DNA of 64,000 nucleotides from Flavobacterium ammoniigenes (lineage in GTDB: Bacteria > Bacteroidota > Bacteroidia > Flavobacteriales > Flavobacteriaceae), in the NCBI RefSeq assembly GCF_020886055.1, contig NZ_AP025184.1, forward strand, positions 868,001 to 932,000, read 5' to 3'. This document shows positions 33,439 to 42,478 of the stretch, in pieces. The position numbers were made by a program, and so were the translations under genes. The stretch's first letter is position 1. Each line of letters opens with the position of its first letter. The notes under the pieces are model-generated. The model was not told where the DNA came from and searched no databases. It saw nothing but the letters and a program-made list of their open reading frames with translations.

Positions 33439-35106
33439 TTATTTTTTTAATTCCAAAAGAACCAAATCATATTCTGAATCAACTGTTACTTTTCCATTGG
33501 TAACAACCGCCTCTTTTCCAGAATAAGCATCTATTAGTTTAGCTCCATTTTGAAAGATAGTTCCGGTTGGAATCGTTTTTTTGCCTTTGGTTAGATCCAA
33601 TCCTACAACTACTTGATCCGTGTAATTTTCTTGAAAAAAAGTACGACTAAACACATAAGGACTAGCTGAAATTTTTTGATGAACACCAGCTCCTACTGCA
33701 GGATGATTTTTTCGAAATTGACCTAATTTTTGCCAGTGTGCCAAGGTTTTTTGAGTAGTTGGGTTGTTTTTGATATCCTCCCAATTCATGAATGAACGCA
33801 AAGTCGCATCGCCTTTAGTTCCTTCAATTACTAAATTACGGCCTGATTCGTCTCCGTAATAGACTTGTGCCGTTCCAGGAGTTAGCAATAATTTGGTAGC
33901 ACTTTCAAAAGTTTTTTCTCTTTTACCATCAAAAGGAGTGGAGTCGTCGTGAGAAGAAACATAATTCAATACCCCAAATCCTTTTAACTCTTTTTGCAAT
34001 GTATTGGAGTAGTAAGAAAACAAACTTTCGTAGTCTTTTTTGGCTTCGTTTTTAAATTCAAAATTGATTAAACTATTGAATCCATTAGCAAAGTAGTTTA
34101 CTTTTTTATCGCCAAAATCATAGTATAAACCACCGCTAATGTTATAACCAGAAACTTCACCAGTAGTGTAAAAAGCTGTGTTGTCCAATACTTTTGCAGG
34201 ATTATTTTTCTTCCAAGTTACAAAAGCATAGTCGCATTGTTTTTTGAATTCGGCCCAAACACCTTCCTCCAAATGTTTTGTAGTATCAGCACGGTAACCG
34301 TCAATTCCGTATTCAGTAATGTAATCCGTCAACCATTTAATAATATAGTATTTAGGTGCTCTTGGGTAACCAGTACGCGCAAAGAACTCGTCTAATTCTT
34401 TTACTTCTTGTTCGTAGCGACCTTCTTTTTTCCATTTTTCGACTAAAGCTGCAGGCAATTCTACGTTTTGTTCGCTCTCCGTTAGAATGTCTGGAAGATT
34501 GGCAACTAAGGTACAAGCCGTAGTATTTTTATAATTTTTATAATCGCAAGCTGGAGATGTTCGTACCCAATTTTCTGGCCAAACGGCATCTTGTGGTGTA
34601 ACAGGACCGGTGTGATTAATTACCCCATCAAATACGATTCGAATACCGTGTTGGTGTGCTTTTTCAACCATGTTTTTTACTTCTTCAGGAGTGCCAAAGT
34701 TAGGATCTAAAGCAGTCCAGTCTTTGGCCCAATACCCATGAAAACCATAGCTATATCCAGTTCCTTCATCTGTTCCATCGTGAATTTGCTCCACTAAAGG
34801 CGTCATCCAAATCGCATTAATTCCCAATTGGTCAAAATAGCCTTCTTCAATTTTTTGAGTTATTCCTTTAACATCACCACCCATGAAACCACGTAATTTA
34901 CCTGTTTCTTTATTTCGGTTGTAATTGCTATCATTGCTTGAATCTCCGTTGTTAAAACGGTCGGTCAATAAGAAATAAAGATTGGCTCCTTCCCATACAA
35001 ATGGAGTGGAGTTCGTTACTTTTTTAGTTTGCGCTTGAGTTGCATTTGGCACAACGAATGCCGCCAAAAGGGCAACTAATAGAATATTTTTTTTCATGGT
35101 ATTCAT
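33439..35106 (-). CDS. Exported GH13 alpha-amylase-type hydrolase (A)
   Basis: 555 residues of glycoside hydrolase family 13, periplasmic by its signal peptide (MKKNILLVALLAAFVV..., cut after TQAQ). The catalytic acids are the nucleophile Asp in GYRADTTKHLEE, acid/base Glu in TTGEVSGY and the third Asp in SSHDDSTPF, with FDGVINHTG as region I. The chain ends with a beta-sandwich C domain. It is not a lipoprotein and has no T9SS tail. Its ATG overlaps the stop of the preceding GH13 gene as TAATG, so translation is probably coupled. A second ATG three codons on (35097) gives the same signal peptide. Substrate: alpha-1,4-glucan oligomers, by context. Confidence 0.93.
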   Translation of the reverse strand: MNTMKKNILLVALLAAFVVPNATQAQTKKVTNSTPFVWEGANLYFLLTDRFNNGDSSNDSNYNRNKETGKLRGFMGGDVKGITQKIEEGYFDQLGINAIWMTPLVEQIHDGTDEGTGYSYGFHGYWAKDWTALDPNFGTPEEVKNMVEKAHQHGIRIVFDGVINHTGPVTPQDAVWPENWVRTSPACDYKNYKNTTACTLVANLPDILTESEQNVELPAALVEKWKKEGRYEQEVKELDEFFARTGYPRAPKYYIIKWLTDYITEYGIDGYRADTTKHLEEGVWAEFKKQCDYAFVTWKKNNPAKVLDNTAFYTTGEVSGYNISGGLYYDFGDKKVNYFANGFNSLINFEFKNEAKKDYESLFSYYSNTLQKELKGFGVLNYVSSHDDSTPFDGKREKTFESATKLLLTPGTAQVYYGDESGRNLVIEGTKGDATLRSFMNWEDIKNNPTTQKTLAHWQKLGQFRKNHPAVGAGVHQKISASPYVFSRTFFQENYTDQVVVGLDLTKGKKTIPTGTIFQNGAKLIDAYSGKEAVVTNGKVTVDSEYDLVLLELKK

Positions 35107-36941
35107 TATTTAAGTTCTAATATTAAAGCTGATTTGGCCTCAATATTAATGTTGTTTTTAAGGTTAATTATTTGTCCAGTAATCACATCTTTTCCAGTTG
35201 AATAATTCTGAGTGTTTTCTCTAAAACGAGCAACGTTTACTTCTTGTTTTTCATCCGAATTGTTCAGCAAAACCATAACACTTTCCGAATCATTGTATCT
35301 AAAATAAGTGTAGACATTGTTTTCAGGAACAAAATGTGTAGTTTTTCCTGTATGAATCACTGATTTTCCTTTCCTCCAGTTGAATAATTGCGCTGTAAAA
35401 TCATAATACTGTTGTTGTTCCATGGTACGACCCACAGCAGAAAAAGCATTGTTAGTATCGCCTTTCCATCCCCCTGGGAAATCGTGACGAATATCGCCAT
35501 CCCCTACATTTTTATCCCCTTTCATACCAATTTCAGAACCGTAATATAATTGCGGAATCCCACGAACTGTAGCGACCAAACTCATGGCCATTTGGTATTT
35601 TTTAAAATCGCCTTGGTATATTTGGTTAAAACGACTGGTATCGTGATTTTCGGCAAAAACCAAGAGATTATTGGTGTTTGGATATAGGAAATCATTCGTA
35701 AAATTTTCATATACTTTGATAATTCCTTTGTCCCAATTGGCTTTACTTTCGTTAAAAACACCTCCGTTAATAGCATCATGTAAGGTAAAATCCATTACCG
35801 AAGGCAGGTTGGAATTGTAGCTTTGGATCGCTCCAATTTTACTGTCTTTTTGCCAATAAGCCATTTGCGCTTGATCGTGCATCCACACTTCTCCTACAAT
35901 ATTAAAATGCGGGTACTCGTCGGTAATAGCTTTAGTCCAAGTTGCAATACCTTTCTTATCGCAATACGAATAAGTGTCTACTCTAAAGCCGTCTAAGTCG
36001 GCATATTCAATCCACCAAATAGCATTTTGAATTAGGTAATTTAATACTAATGGATTCGACTGATTCAAGTCGGGCATCGATTTGACAAACCATCCGTCCA
36101 TGCACATGGCAGCATCTGTTTTGGATGCATTGGGATCAAATTGAGATGTCATTCTATAATTGGTTTGTTTAAAACCTGGAAATTGATGAATCCAATCGTA
36201 AGTTGGTAAGTCATTCATCATCCAATGTTTGTACCCCCAATGATTCGTCACATAATCCATAATATTTTTCATGCCGCGTTGGTGTAATTCGGCACTCAAA
36301 CGAACATAATCTTCATTGGTTCCAAAACGGGAATCGATTTTGTACACATCGGATTGACCGTAAGTATGGTACGAACCTCTTTCGTCATTGTCTTCGCAAA
36401 GTGGAGTAGGCCAAATGGCAGTGGCGCCTAATGACTTGATGTAATCTAAATTATTGATGATACCTTCGATATCCCCACCGTGTCGACCGTCTTTATTGGC
36501 ACGATTGGCTTTTTCAATCGTTTCTTTGGTGCTGTCATTATTTGGGTTGCCGTTTGCAAAACGATCGGGCATCAACAAATAAACCATGTCTGAGCTATCA
36601 AATCCTTTGCGAAAGCGGGAATTTTCTCTTCTTGATTTCAAGCTATAAGGCTTTGTAAAGGCTACTTTTTTATTTTTGGAAAACGAAAAAACAAGCTCTT
36701 GTGCCGGTTGATTTTTAGTGTCAATCGTTACAAATAGATAGTTAGGATTTTCTGTTTTCTGAATGGTTTTAATCACCACTCCATTGGAAACAGCTACTTC
36801 ATTTTGGGCAATATTTTTTCCGTAAAACATAATCTGTACTTCTGATAGATTCATGTCGGCATACCAAAACGGCGGTTCCACTCGATCGATTTGAGCAAAT
36901 GCAAAGCTTGTGGTCAGTAATAAAAAGAGAAACTTTTTCAT
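35106..36941 (-). CDS. Exported GH13 neopullulanase/cyclomaltodextrinase-type enzyme (B)
   Basis: 611 residues from the ATG at 36941, which yields signal peptide MKKFLFLLLTTSFAFAQ; a longer frame would overlap the esterase gene and hide the signal. Residues about 20-110 are an N-terminal Ig-like module of cyclomaltodextrinase type, then the GH13 barrel: YVTNHWGYKHW (region I), nucleophile in DGFRVDTYSY, acid/base in IVGEVWMHD, third Asp in FAENHDTSRF, and a C-terminal beta domain. This is the SusA-like layout that cuts maltodextrins in the periplasm. It lies 11 bp after the esterase and overlaps GH13 A by 1 bp. Confidence 0.93.
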   Translation of the reverse strand: MKKFLFLLLTTSFAFAQIDRVEPPFWYADMNLSEVQIMFYGKNIAQNEVAVSNGVVIKTIQKTENPNYLFVTIDTKNQPAQELVFSFSKNKKVAFTKPYSLKSRRENSRFRKGFDSSDMVYLLMPDRFANGNPNNDSTKETIEKANRANKDGRHGGDIEGIINNLDYIKSLGATAIWPTPLCEDNDERGSYHTYGQSDVYKIDSRFGTNEDYVRLSAELHQRGMKNIMDYVTNHWGYKHWMMNDLPTYDWIHQFPGFKQTNYRMTSQFDPNASKTDAAMCMDGWFVKSMPDLNQSNPLVLNYLIQNAIWWIEYADLDGFRVDTYSYCDKKGIATWTKAITDEYPHFNIVGEVWMHDQAQMAYWQKDSKIGAIQSYNSNLPSVMDFTLHDAINGGVFNESKANWDKGIIKVYENFTNDFLYPNTNNLLVFAENHDTSRFNQIYQGDFKKYQMAMSLVATVRGIPQLYYGSEIGMKGDKNVGDGDIRHDFPGGWKGDTNNAFSAVGRTMEQQQYYDFTAQLFNWRKGKSVIHTGKTTHFVPENNVYTYFRYNDSESVMVLLNNSDEKQEVNVARFRENTQNYSTGKDVITGQIINLKNNINIEAKSALILELK

Positions 36942-36952
36942 AGAAGTAAAAT

Positions 36953-37867
36953 TTATTTTTTTAATAAAAATTGCAAAGGAATGTGTAGACGTTCTGCCCA
37001 CGATTTTTCGGAATGGTCTTTTCCATCAAAAAATTGGGTCGACCAATTGGTGTTGGTAAAACCTTTTTTCTGCATAAGAGCATCTACTTTTTTCTGTAAC
37101 TCAGGATACAACGCATCTAGTGTTTTATTGCCATAATCGAAATAGATTTGGTGTGTTTTTGGATTGGGTAAATGGGACTCCATATACTTTATAAAAGCGT
37201 TTGGAATAGGGTTATTCTCAGAGGAAAATGTTCCAGGCCAATGGGTTGAAATACAAGCAGCACCGCCAAAAACTTCCGGATATTCGCAAATGGCATACAT
37301 GGAAATTAATCCGCCCATACTGGATCCCGCAATAACAGTATTTTCTTTGTTTTTTATAGTAGCAAAATGACTATCGATATAGGGTTTTAATTCGGTCACC
37401 ACAAATTTCAGATACAAATCGGAGATAGGATGAAAGATTTCTTTTGTCCTTCCAGCTTTTTGTAATTGTGCCGTAATCGTGTCTTTTTGTGTTTGATTTA
37501 AACTTTCATAGGGCTTTTGCGGAAAATATTCAGGATGGCGTTTTTGTGAATTATTCCAAATACCTACTACAATGAATTTTTTGATCTTGCCTTCTGAAAT
37601 CAATTTTCCAGCTACTTCATCCACTTCCCATGATTGCTTGTTCCAAGTTGTGGCTGCATCGTACAACATTTGTCCATCGTGCATATACAAGACAGCATAT
37701 TGTTGTGTGTCAGAATACCCATCCGGCAGCCAAACATCAATAGTTCTTGAATCAACATAGTTGGATTTAAAGTTGTCAATGCGCTGCACTTTGCCAGAAC
37801 TCACTTGAGGACTTTGAGCTTGCATTTGCATGGAAAGTAAAACGATTAATAGGATTATTTTTTTCAT
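36953..37867 (-). CDS. Exported alpha/beta-hydrolase, esterase D/Fes-like
   Basis: 304-residue serine hydrolase of the putative-esterase family (PF00756), with signal peptide MKKIILLIVLLSMQMQAQ. The nucleophile elbow is AGSSMGGLIS (Ser in GSSMGG); a late DGKDHSEKSWAERL supplies the catalytic His, and DGYSDTQQYAVLYMHDGQ is the family's typical start. It is first of the three-gene group with the two GH13 enzymes, after a terminator. It may remove acyl groups from glycans, but sequence alone does not show the substrate. Confidence 0.87.
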   Translation of the reverse strand: MKKIILLIVLLSMQMQAQSPQVSSGKVQRIDNFKSNYVDSRTIDVWLPDGYSDTQQYAVLYMHDGQMLYDAATTWNKQSWEVDEVAGKLISEGKIKKFIVVGIWNNSQKRHPEYFPQKPYESLNQTQKDTITAQLQKAGRTKEIFHPISDLYLKFVVTELKPYIDSHFATIKNKENTVIAGSSMGGLISMYAICEYPEVFGGAACISTHWPGTFSSENNPIPNAFIKYMESHLPNPKTHQIYFDYGNKTLDALYPELQKKVDALMQKKGFTNTNWSTQFFDGKDHSEKSWAERLHIPLQFLLKK

Positions 37868-37876
37868 TGTATCTCA

Positions 37877-37914
37877 ATTAAAAACCCTTTTAGAATTATC
37901 GTCTAAAAGGGTTT
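37877..37914 (-). terminator. Terminator between GH65 and esterase genes
   Basis: Perfect 13-bp inverted repeat AAACCCTTTTAGA (37882-37894) and its complement (37902-37914), loop of 7; on the minus strand it ends in TTTTTAATT. It splits the locus into two transcripts or lowers read-through. Confidence 0.82.
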
Positions 37915-37928
37915 CTTACCATTTTTGT

Positions 37929-40232
37929 TTAAACCGTAACTGCAGCATTTGCAGCTACAGCAATTTCTTTTCCATTAACGACAACTGTAATAGCGGTGTT
38001 ACCCTCTAAAGCAATTTGAGTTGCTTTTTGATCAACCGTTACTTTTACAATTTGGTTTCTGAAATTAATTTTGAAGGAGTATCCTTCCCATTCTTTTGGA
38101 ATTTTTGGCGCAAAATGTAAGCTGTTATCCTTTACACGCATACCGCCAAAACCTTCAACAATGCTCATCCATGTACCTGCCATGGAAGTGATATGACATC
38201 CTTCTTCTACTTCTTTGTTATAATCATCTAAGTCCAAACGAGAAGTTCTCAAATAGAAAGTATATGCCATGTCCATTTTATCCAAAACAGCTGCCTGGAT
38301 GGAGTGAACACAAGGTGAAAGCGAACTTTCATGAACCGTAAACGATTCGTAGAATTCAAAATTATTTTTCAATTGTTCTTTAGAGAAATGATCTTCAAAG
38401 AAGTAAAAACATTGCAAAACATCGGCTTGTTTGATATAAGGCGAACGTAAAATTCTATCCCAAGACCATTTTTGGTTGATCGGGCGTTGACTTCTGTCTA
38501 AATCGGCAACGCGAACTAATTCTTTATCCAAGAATCCGTCTTGTTGCAAATACACTCCCAATTCTTCTGATTGCGGGAAGTACATATTATCCGCCACTTT
38601 TTTCCAATCTTGTAATTCGGCATCGGATAAATTTACTTTTTCGATAACGCGTTTGTGATCAGATGGGTATTCTAAAGATACTTTCTGAATTTGTTCAGCC
38701 GCATAATCAATACACCATTTGGCAATGTAATTAGTGTAGAAATTATTGTTGACATTATTTTCATATTCATTTGGACCGGTAACTCCTAAAATCACATACT
38801 GATTTTTATGGGTTGAGAAAGTAGCTCTTTGGTGCCAAAAACGAGCAATACCAATTAATACTTCCAATCCTTTTTCAGGAATATAACTATAATCTCCTGT
38901 AAAACGGTAATAGTTAAAAATGGCAAAAGCGATTGCACCATTTCTATGAATTTCTTCGAAAGTAATTTCCCATTCGTTATGGCATTCTTCACCGTTCATG
39001 GTTACCATTGGGTACAAAGCGGCGCCATTAGTGAATCCTAATTTACCAGCATTTTCTATGGCTTTGTCCAATTGGTTGTAACGATAGGTCAATAAATTAC
39101 GAGCCACTTCTTGGTCTTTGGTTGCCATATAGAAAGGAATACAATAGGCTTCAGTATCCCAATAGGTAGAGCCACCGTATTTTTCTCCGGTGAATCCTTT
39201 GGGGCCAATATTTAAACGAGAATCTTTTCCTAAATAGGTTTGGTTCAATTGGAAAATATTGAAACGGATTCCTTGTTGTGCTTTCACATCACCTTCGATA
39301 GTGATATCTGACATTTCCCAGATTTTAGCCCAAGCTGTTTTTTGTTCTTCTAAAAGGACATCATATCCTTTAGCTAAAGCCAATTTAATTGCATTTTCAG
39401 CTGCAGATTGGGTATTAGCATGATTCATAGAAACGGTATAGCCACCAATTTTTTGAATCGCTGAGGTTTGTCCTTGTGCAATTACGGTTTCGTAACTGTG
39501 TTGGATTTTTTCGTTAGTCGCATCTATGGCTACTGGAGAAATATTTTCGTTTTTTCCATTGGCCCAAATGCTATTGTGCATGAAAGTAGTTGCTTTGAAA
39601 TGCGTCTTGAACGTTTGAGCCGTTACAAAAGCTTCATTGCTTCCTTTTTTCACTTCCAATGGTTCCCAAAATTTTTCTTCCCAGTTCGCATCTTCATTGG
39701 TTACACCTGCGTCGATGAAGGGTTTGTATACAATTTTGGCATCTTTATTTATAGGAGAAATTTCATAATTGATCATTCCCACTTCGTCCAAATCGATTGA
39801 TAAGAAGCGTTTTACATTGACTGCAATCTCGGTTCCGTTTTGCAAAGTAGCTTCAAAAGAACGTTGGTACCAACCTTCTTTCATATTCAATTCACGGCGG
39901 AATTTTCGAACAGAAGCACATTGATGTAAATCTAAATTTTCTCCATTGATTTCAATATCGATTCCAATCCAATTGGGTGCATTCAATACTTTGGCAAAAT
40001 ATTCTGGATAACCATTTTTCCACCAGCCCACTTTGGTTTTGTCTGGATAATAGATTCCGGCAATATAAGATCCTTGAAAGGTTTCGCCAGAATAGGTTTC
40101 TTCAAAATTGGCACGTTGCCCCATGGCACCGTTTCCAATACTAAAAAGACTTTCGGATGATTTTACTCTTTCTACATCAAATCCTTCTTCAATAATCGAC
40201 CAGTTGTCTGGTTTAATATAATCTTGATTCAT
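37929..40232 (-). CDS. Glycoside hydrolase family 65 maltose-phosphorylase-like enzyme
   Basis: 767-residue cytoplasmic GH65 enzyme. The general-acid motif is VTGPNEYENNVNNNFYTNY with Glu489, and TYWDTEAYCIPFYM and KWSWDRIL-type phosphate/substrate loops are present. It has no signal peptide. GH65 phosphorylases split maltose, trehalose, kojibiose or nigerose with phosphate to glucose plus beta-glucose 1-phosphate; the beta-phosphoglucomutase gene 57 bp upstream uses just that product, and the starch locus makes maltose the likeliest substrate. Specificity among the disaccharides is inferred from context only. Confidence 0.92.
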   Translation of the reverse strand: MNQDYIKPDNWSIIEEGFDVERVKSSESLFSIGNGAMGQRANFEETYSGETFQGSYIAGIYYPDKTKVGWWKNGYPEYFAKVLNAPNWIGIDIEINGENLDLHQCASVRKFRRELNMKEGWYQRSFEATLQNGTEIAVNVKRFLSIDLDEVGMINYEISPINKDAKIVYKPFIDAGVTNEDANWEEKFWEPLEVKKGSNEAFVTAQTFKTHFKATTFMHNSIWANGKNENISPVAIDATNEKIQHSYETVIAQGQTSAIQKIGGYTVSMNHANTQSAAENAIKLALAKGYDVLLEEQKTAWAKIWEMSDITIEGDVKAQQGIRFNIFQLNQTYLGKDSRLNIGPKGFTGEKYGGSTYWDTEAYCIPFYMATKDQEVARNLLTYRYNQLDKAIENAGKLGFTNGAALYPMVTMNGEECHNEWEITFEEIHRNGAIAFAIFNYYRFTGDYSYIPEKGLEVLIGIARFWHQRATFSTHKNQYVILGVTGPNEYENNVNNNFYTNYIAKWCIDYAAEQIQKVSLEYPSDHKRVIEKVNLSDAELQDWKKVADNMYFPQSEELGVYLQQDGFLDKELVRVADLDRSQRPINQKWSWDRILRSPYIKQADVLQCFYFFEDHFSKEQLKNNFEFYESFTVHESSLSPCVHSIQAAVLDKMDMAYTFYLRTSRLDLDDYNKEVEEGCHITSMAGTWMSIVEGFGGMRVKDNSLHFAPKIPKEWEGYSFKINFRNQIVKVTVDQKATQIALEGNTAITVVVNGKEIAVAANAAVTV

Positions 40233-40289
40233 TTTGTTAATTTGAAAATTTGAAATTCGAAAAGGAACTAATGAGTCCTAATTCTCATT

Positions 40290-40946
40290 TTAATTATTTA
40301 TAAGTGAATTTAAAAAGGCTTCATCGATATAAGTGAAGTCTTGAAAATTGAATTTTGCTTCGTTTAAAATAGCCGCTTCTCCAATACCAATACTGGTCAT
40401 AGCCGCAATGTTAGCGGCTTGAATTCCGGCAACCGAATCTTCAAAAACAATTGAGTTTTCGTTGCTAATGCCTAATTTTTGAGCCGCTTGAAGAAAAACT
40501 TCTGGATCAGGTTTAGCGTTACTTACGTCATTTCCGTCCACAATGGCATCAAAATAAGATAAGATTCCTGTTTTTTCTAAAATAGGTCGGGCATTTTTAC
40601 TCGCTGATCCTAAGGCGATAGGTTGATGATTGGCTTTCAAAAATTCCAAAACCGTCATCACTCCAGGAAGAATTTCACTTTGATCCATATCCACTAAATA
40701 GGATAAATACTCTTCGTTTTTTTGTATCAACCATTGGTCTTTTTGCTCTTGAGAAGCATCTACGTTTCCTAAACCTAATATAATATCGAGTGAGCGTACG
40801 CGGCTTACTCCTTTTAATAATTCGTTGTGTTCGTGTGTAAATTCGATACCTAAGGCGGTTGCAATTTTTTTCCAAGCCAAATAATGGTATTTAGCCGTAT
40901 CTACAATTACGCCGTCAAGGTCGAATATGAATGCTTTTTTTGTCAT
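40290..40946 (-). CDS. pgmB: Beta-phosphoglucomutase
   Basis: 218-residue HAD-superfamily mutase that converts beta-glucose 1-phosphate to glucose 6-phosphate. Motif I is FDLDGVIVDTAKYHYLAWK (nucleophile and acid Asp), LLKGVSRVRSLDIIL is the cap signature, LGSASKNA motif II, and FEDSVAGIQAA the metal-binding motif. The length is normal. It sits 3 bp after the sugar transporter and directly before the GH65 phosphorylase, completing the maltose to glucose 6-phosphate route. Confidence 0.95.
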   Translation of the reverse strand: MTKKAFIFDLDGVIVDTAKYHYLAWKKIATALGIEFTHEHNELLKGVSRVRSLDIILGLGNVDASQEQKDQWLIQKNEEYLSYLVDMDQSEILPGVMTVLEFLKANHQPIALGSASKNARPILEKTGILSYFDAIVDGNDVSNAKPDPEVFLQAAQKLGISNENSIVFEDSVAGIQAANIAAMTSIGIGEAAILNEAKFNFQDFTYIDEAFLNSLINN

Positions 40947-40949
40947 TAT

Positions 40950-42287
40950 TTATTTTTTTACTACGTCATCTACATCTTTAACACGTGTCACTAAAAGTGC
41001 AGCGATGATGAAACTCACTCCACTAGTTACAATGGCATAAATAGCGTTGTCTTGATACACATATTTAACTAAAGGACCACCAATTAAGGCGTTTACGATT
41101 TGTGGCAATACCACAAAAAAGTTGAATATTCCCATGTACACTCCCATTTTAAAAGGAGAAATAGAACCTGCAAGAATAGCAAATGGCATAGATAAAATAC
41201 TAGCCCAAGCAATTCCTATTGCGATCATAGAAAGAATTAACCAATTTTCATTGGGCATAAAATACATTGAAATTAATCCAAGACCCCCAATTGTTAGTGA
41301 GATAGCATGAGTTGATTTTCGTCCAATTTGTTTAGCGATGTAGGGCAAAGCAAAAGCATAGATAGCCGAAACTAAGTTGTACACGCCAAATAAAACCCCT
41401 ACCCAGTCGCCTGCATTTTGATAGGCATCACTAGAGTTATCACTGATAGGCAATCCATAAATATGATGTGCAATAGCTGGAGTAGTAAATACCCACATCC
41501 CAAACAATCCAAACCATGAGAAAAACTGAACAAAAGCCAATTGTCTCATCGTAGAGGGCATTTGTCTAAAATCGTCAATTACATCAAAAAGGCTAGATTC
41601 TTTTTCTGAAATTGGTTTTTCATCAGCAAATTGTGCTAATTCTTCAGGTGAATATTCTTTGGTGCTAAAAATAGAAATCAATACTGATCCTACTAATACG
41701 ACAGCTCCAATGATAAAGGATAAGATTAAATTATAAGGAACACCGCCTTCTTCGTTTTTGTTGGAAATTCCAAACCAATTGGTTAATACATAAGGAAGCC
41801 AAGACCCAATAACGGCTCCAAATCCAATTAAGGCCGTTTGCACGCTGAATCCTGCAGTTCTTTGATCGGTTCTTAGGTTGTCGCCCACTAAAGCTCTGAA
41901 AGGTTCCATCGCAATATTGAAGGAGGCGTCCATAATCATTAACATTCCGGCACCCACCCATAAAGCAGGAAGTACAGCAATGAAGATTTCGGCTTGCGGC
42001 ATAAGGATTAAGCCTATTGAAGCTAGTACTGCACCGGCAAAGAAAAATGGTTTTCTTCTTCCAAATCTTCCCCAAGTTTTGTCACTGTAGTAACCGATGA
42101 TAGGTTGTACAATCAATCCCATTAAAGGTGCAATTATCCAAAACCATGAAAGTTCGTGCACATCGGCACCAAAAATTTGAAGAATTCGGCTGGCATTAGC
42201 ATTTTGCAATGCAAAACCCATTTGTATCCCCAAAAATCCAAAACTCATTGTCCAGATTTCGGCGGTACTTAATTTACGCTTTTCCAT
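40950..42287 (-). CDS. MFS sugar transporter, SLC45/maltose type
   Basis: 445-residue inner-membrane protein with 12 predicted helices. The motif YYSDKTWGRFGRRKPFFFAGA in the first cytoplasmic loop is the mark of the SLC45/GPH-like sucrose and maltose symporters (key part DKTWGRFGRRKP), and a second half-repeat (IAKQIGRKSTHAISL) is present. It probably takes maltose or short maltodextrins from periplasm to cytoplasm with protons. First gene of the transporter-pgmB-GH65 unit, transcribed away from susC next to lacI. Its leader holds overlapping hairpins that involve the start codon. Confidence 0.9.
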   Translation of the reverse strand: MEKRKLSTAEIWTMSFGFLGIQMGFALQNANASRILQIFGADVHELSWFWIIAPLMGLIVQPIIGYYSDKTWGRFGRRKPFFFAGAVLASIGLILMPQAEIFIAVLPALWVGAGMLMIMDASFNIAMEPFRALVGDNLRTDQRTAGFSVQTALIGFGAVIGSWLPYVLTNWFGISNKNEEGGVPYNLILSFIIGAVVLVGSVLISIFSTKEYSPEELAQFADEKPISEKESSLFDVIDDFRQMPSTMRQLAFVQFFSWFGLFGMWVFTTPAIAHHIYGLPISDNSSDAYQNAGDWVGVLFGVYNLVSAIYAFALPYIAKQIGRKSTHAISLTIGGLGLISMYFMPNENWLILSMIAIGIAWASILSMPFAILAGSISPFKMGVYMGIFNFFVVLPQIVNALIGGPLVKYVYQDNAIYAIVTSGVSFIIAALLVTRVKDVDDVVKK

Positions 42288-42329
42288 TATCGTAAGGTTT
42301 AAATTAATACGATAAGCGCTATGCTTATC
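42287..42329 (-). promoter_or_regulatory. Transporter leader with mutually exclusive hairpins
   Basis: On the minus-strand RNA, arm A GATAAGC (42329-42323) can pair with B GCTTATC (42317-42311), loop ATAGC. The overlapping TTATCGTA (42315-42308) can instead pair with TACGATAA (42294-42287), whose last A is the first base of the ATG. The two folds share TTATC and exclude each other. The same DNA may alternatively hold regulator sites. Confidence 0.5.
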
Positions 42330-42376
42330 AAAACTTAACTGTAATTTTCGAAGTAATAGTAAAAGCTTTGATGGTC

Positions 42377-42384
42377 CAAATATA
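42377..42384 (-). promoter_or_regulatory. Candidate -7 box TATATTTG for the transporter-pgmB-GH65 unit
   Basis: Minus-strand TATATTTG matches TAnnTTTG, 90 bp before the ATG, leaving a leader of roughly 80 nt that contains the paired hairpins. Confidence 0.55.
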
Positions 42385-42438
42385 AATAAATACCTATAAC
42401 TTTTATTTCAAAACTCGTTTTTTTACATGAAAAATTGA

Positions 42439-42454
42439 ACTACAAGGTTGTAGT
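42439..42454. promoter_or_regulatory. 16-bp palindrome between lacI stop and transporter promoter
   Basis: ACTACAAGGTTGTAGT is symmetric apart from its two central bases. It lies about 55 bp upstream of the -7 box, and could be an operator for the neighbouring LacI-type regulator. No second copy was seen in the window. Confidence 0.4.
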
Positions 42455-42478
42455 ACTGAATGAATTAACAAATTGGTT

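Noticed and set aside
36942-37001. Longer start for the second GH13 enzyme
   Set aside because: Adds 20 residues ahead of a perfect signal peptide and overlaps the esterase gene.
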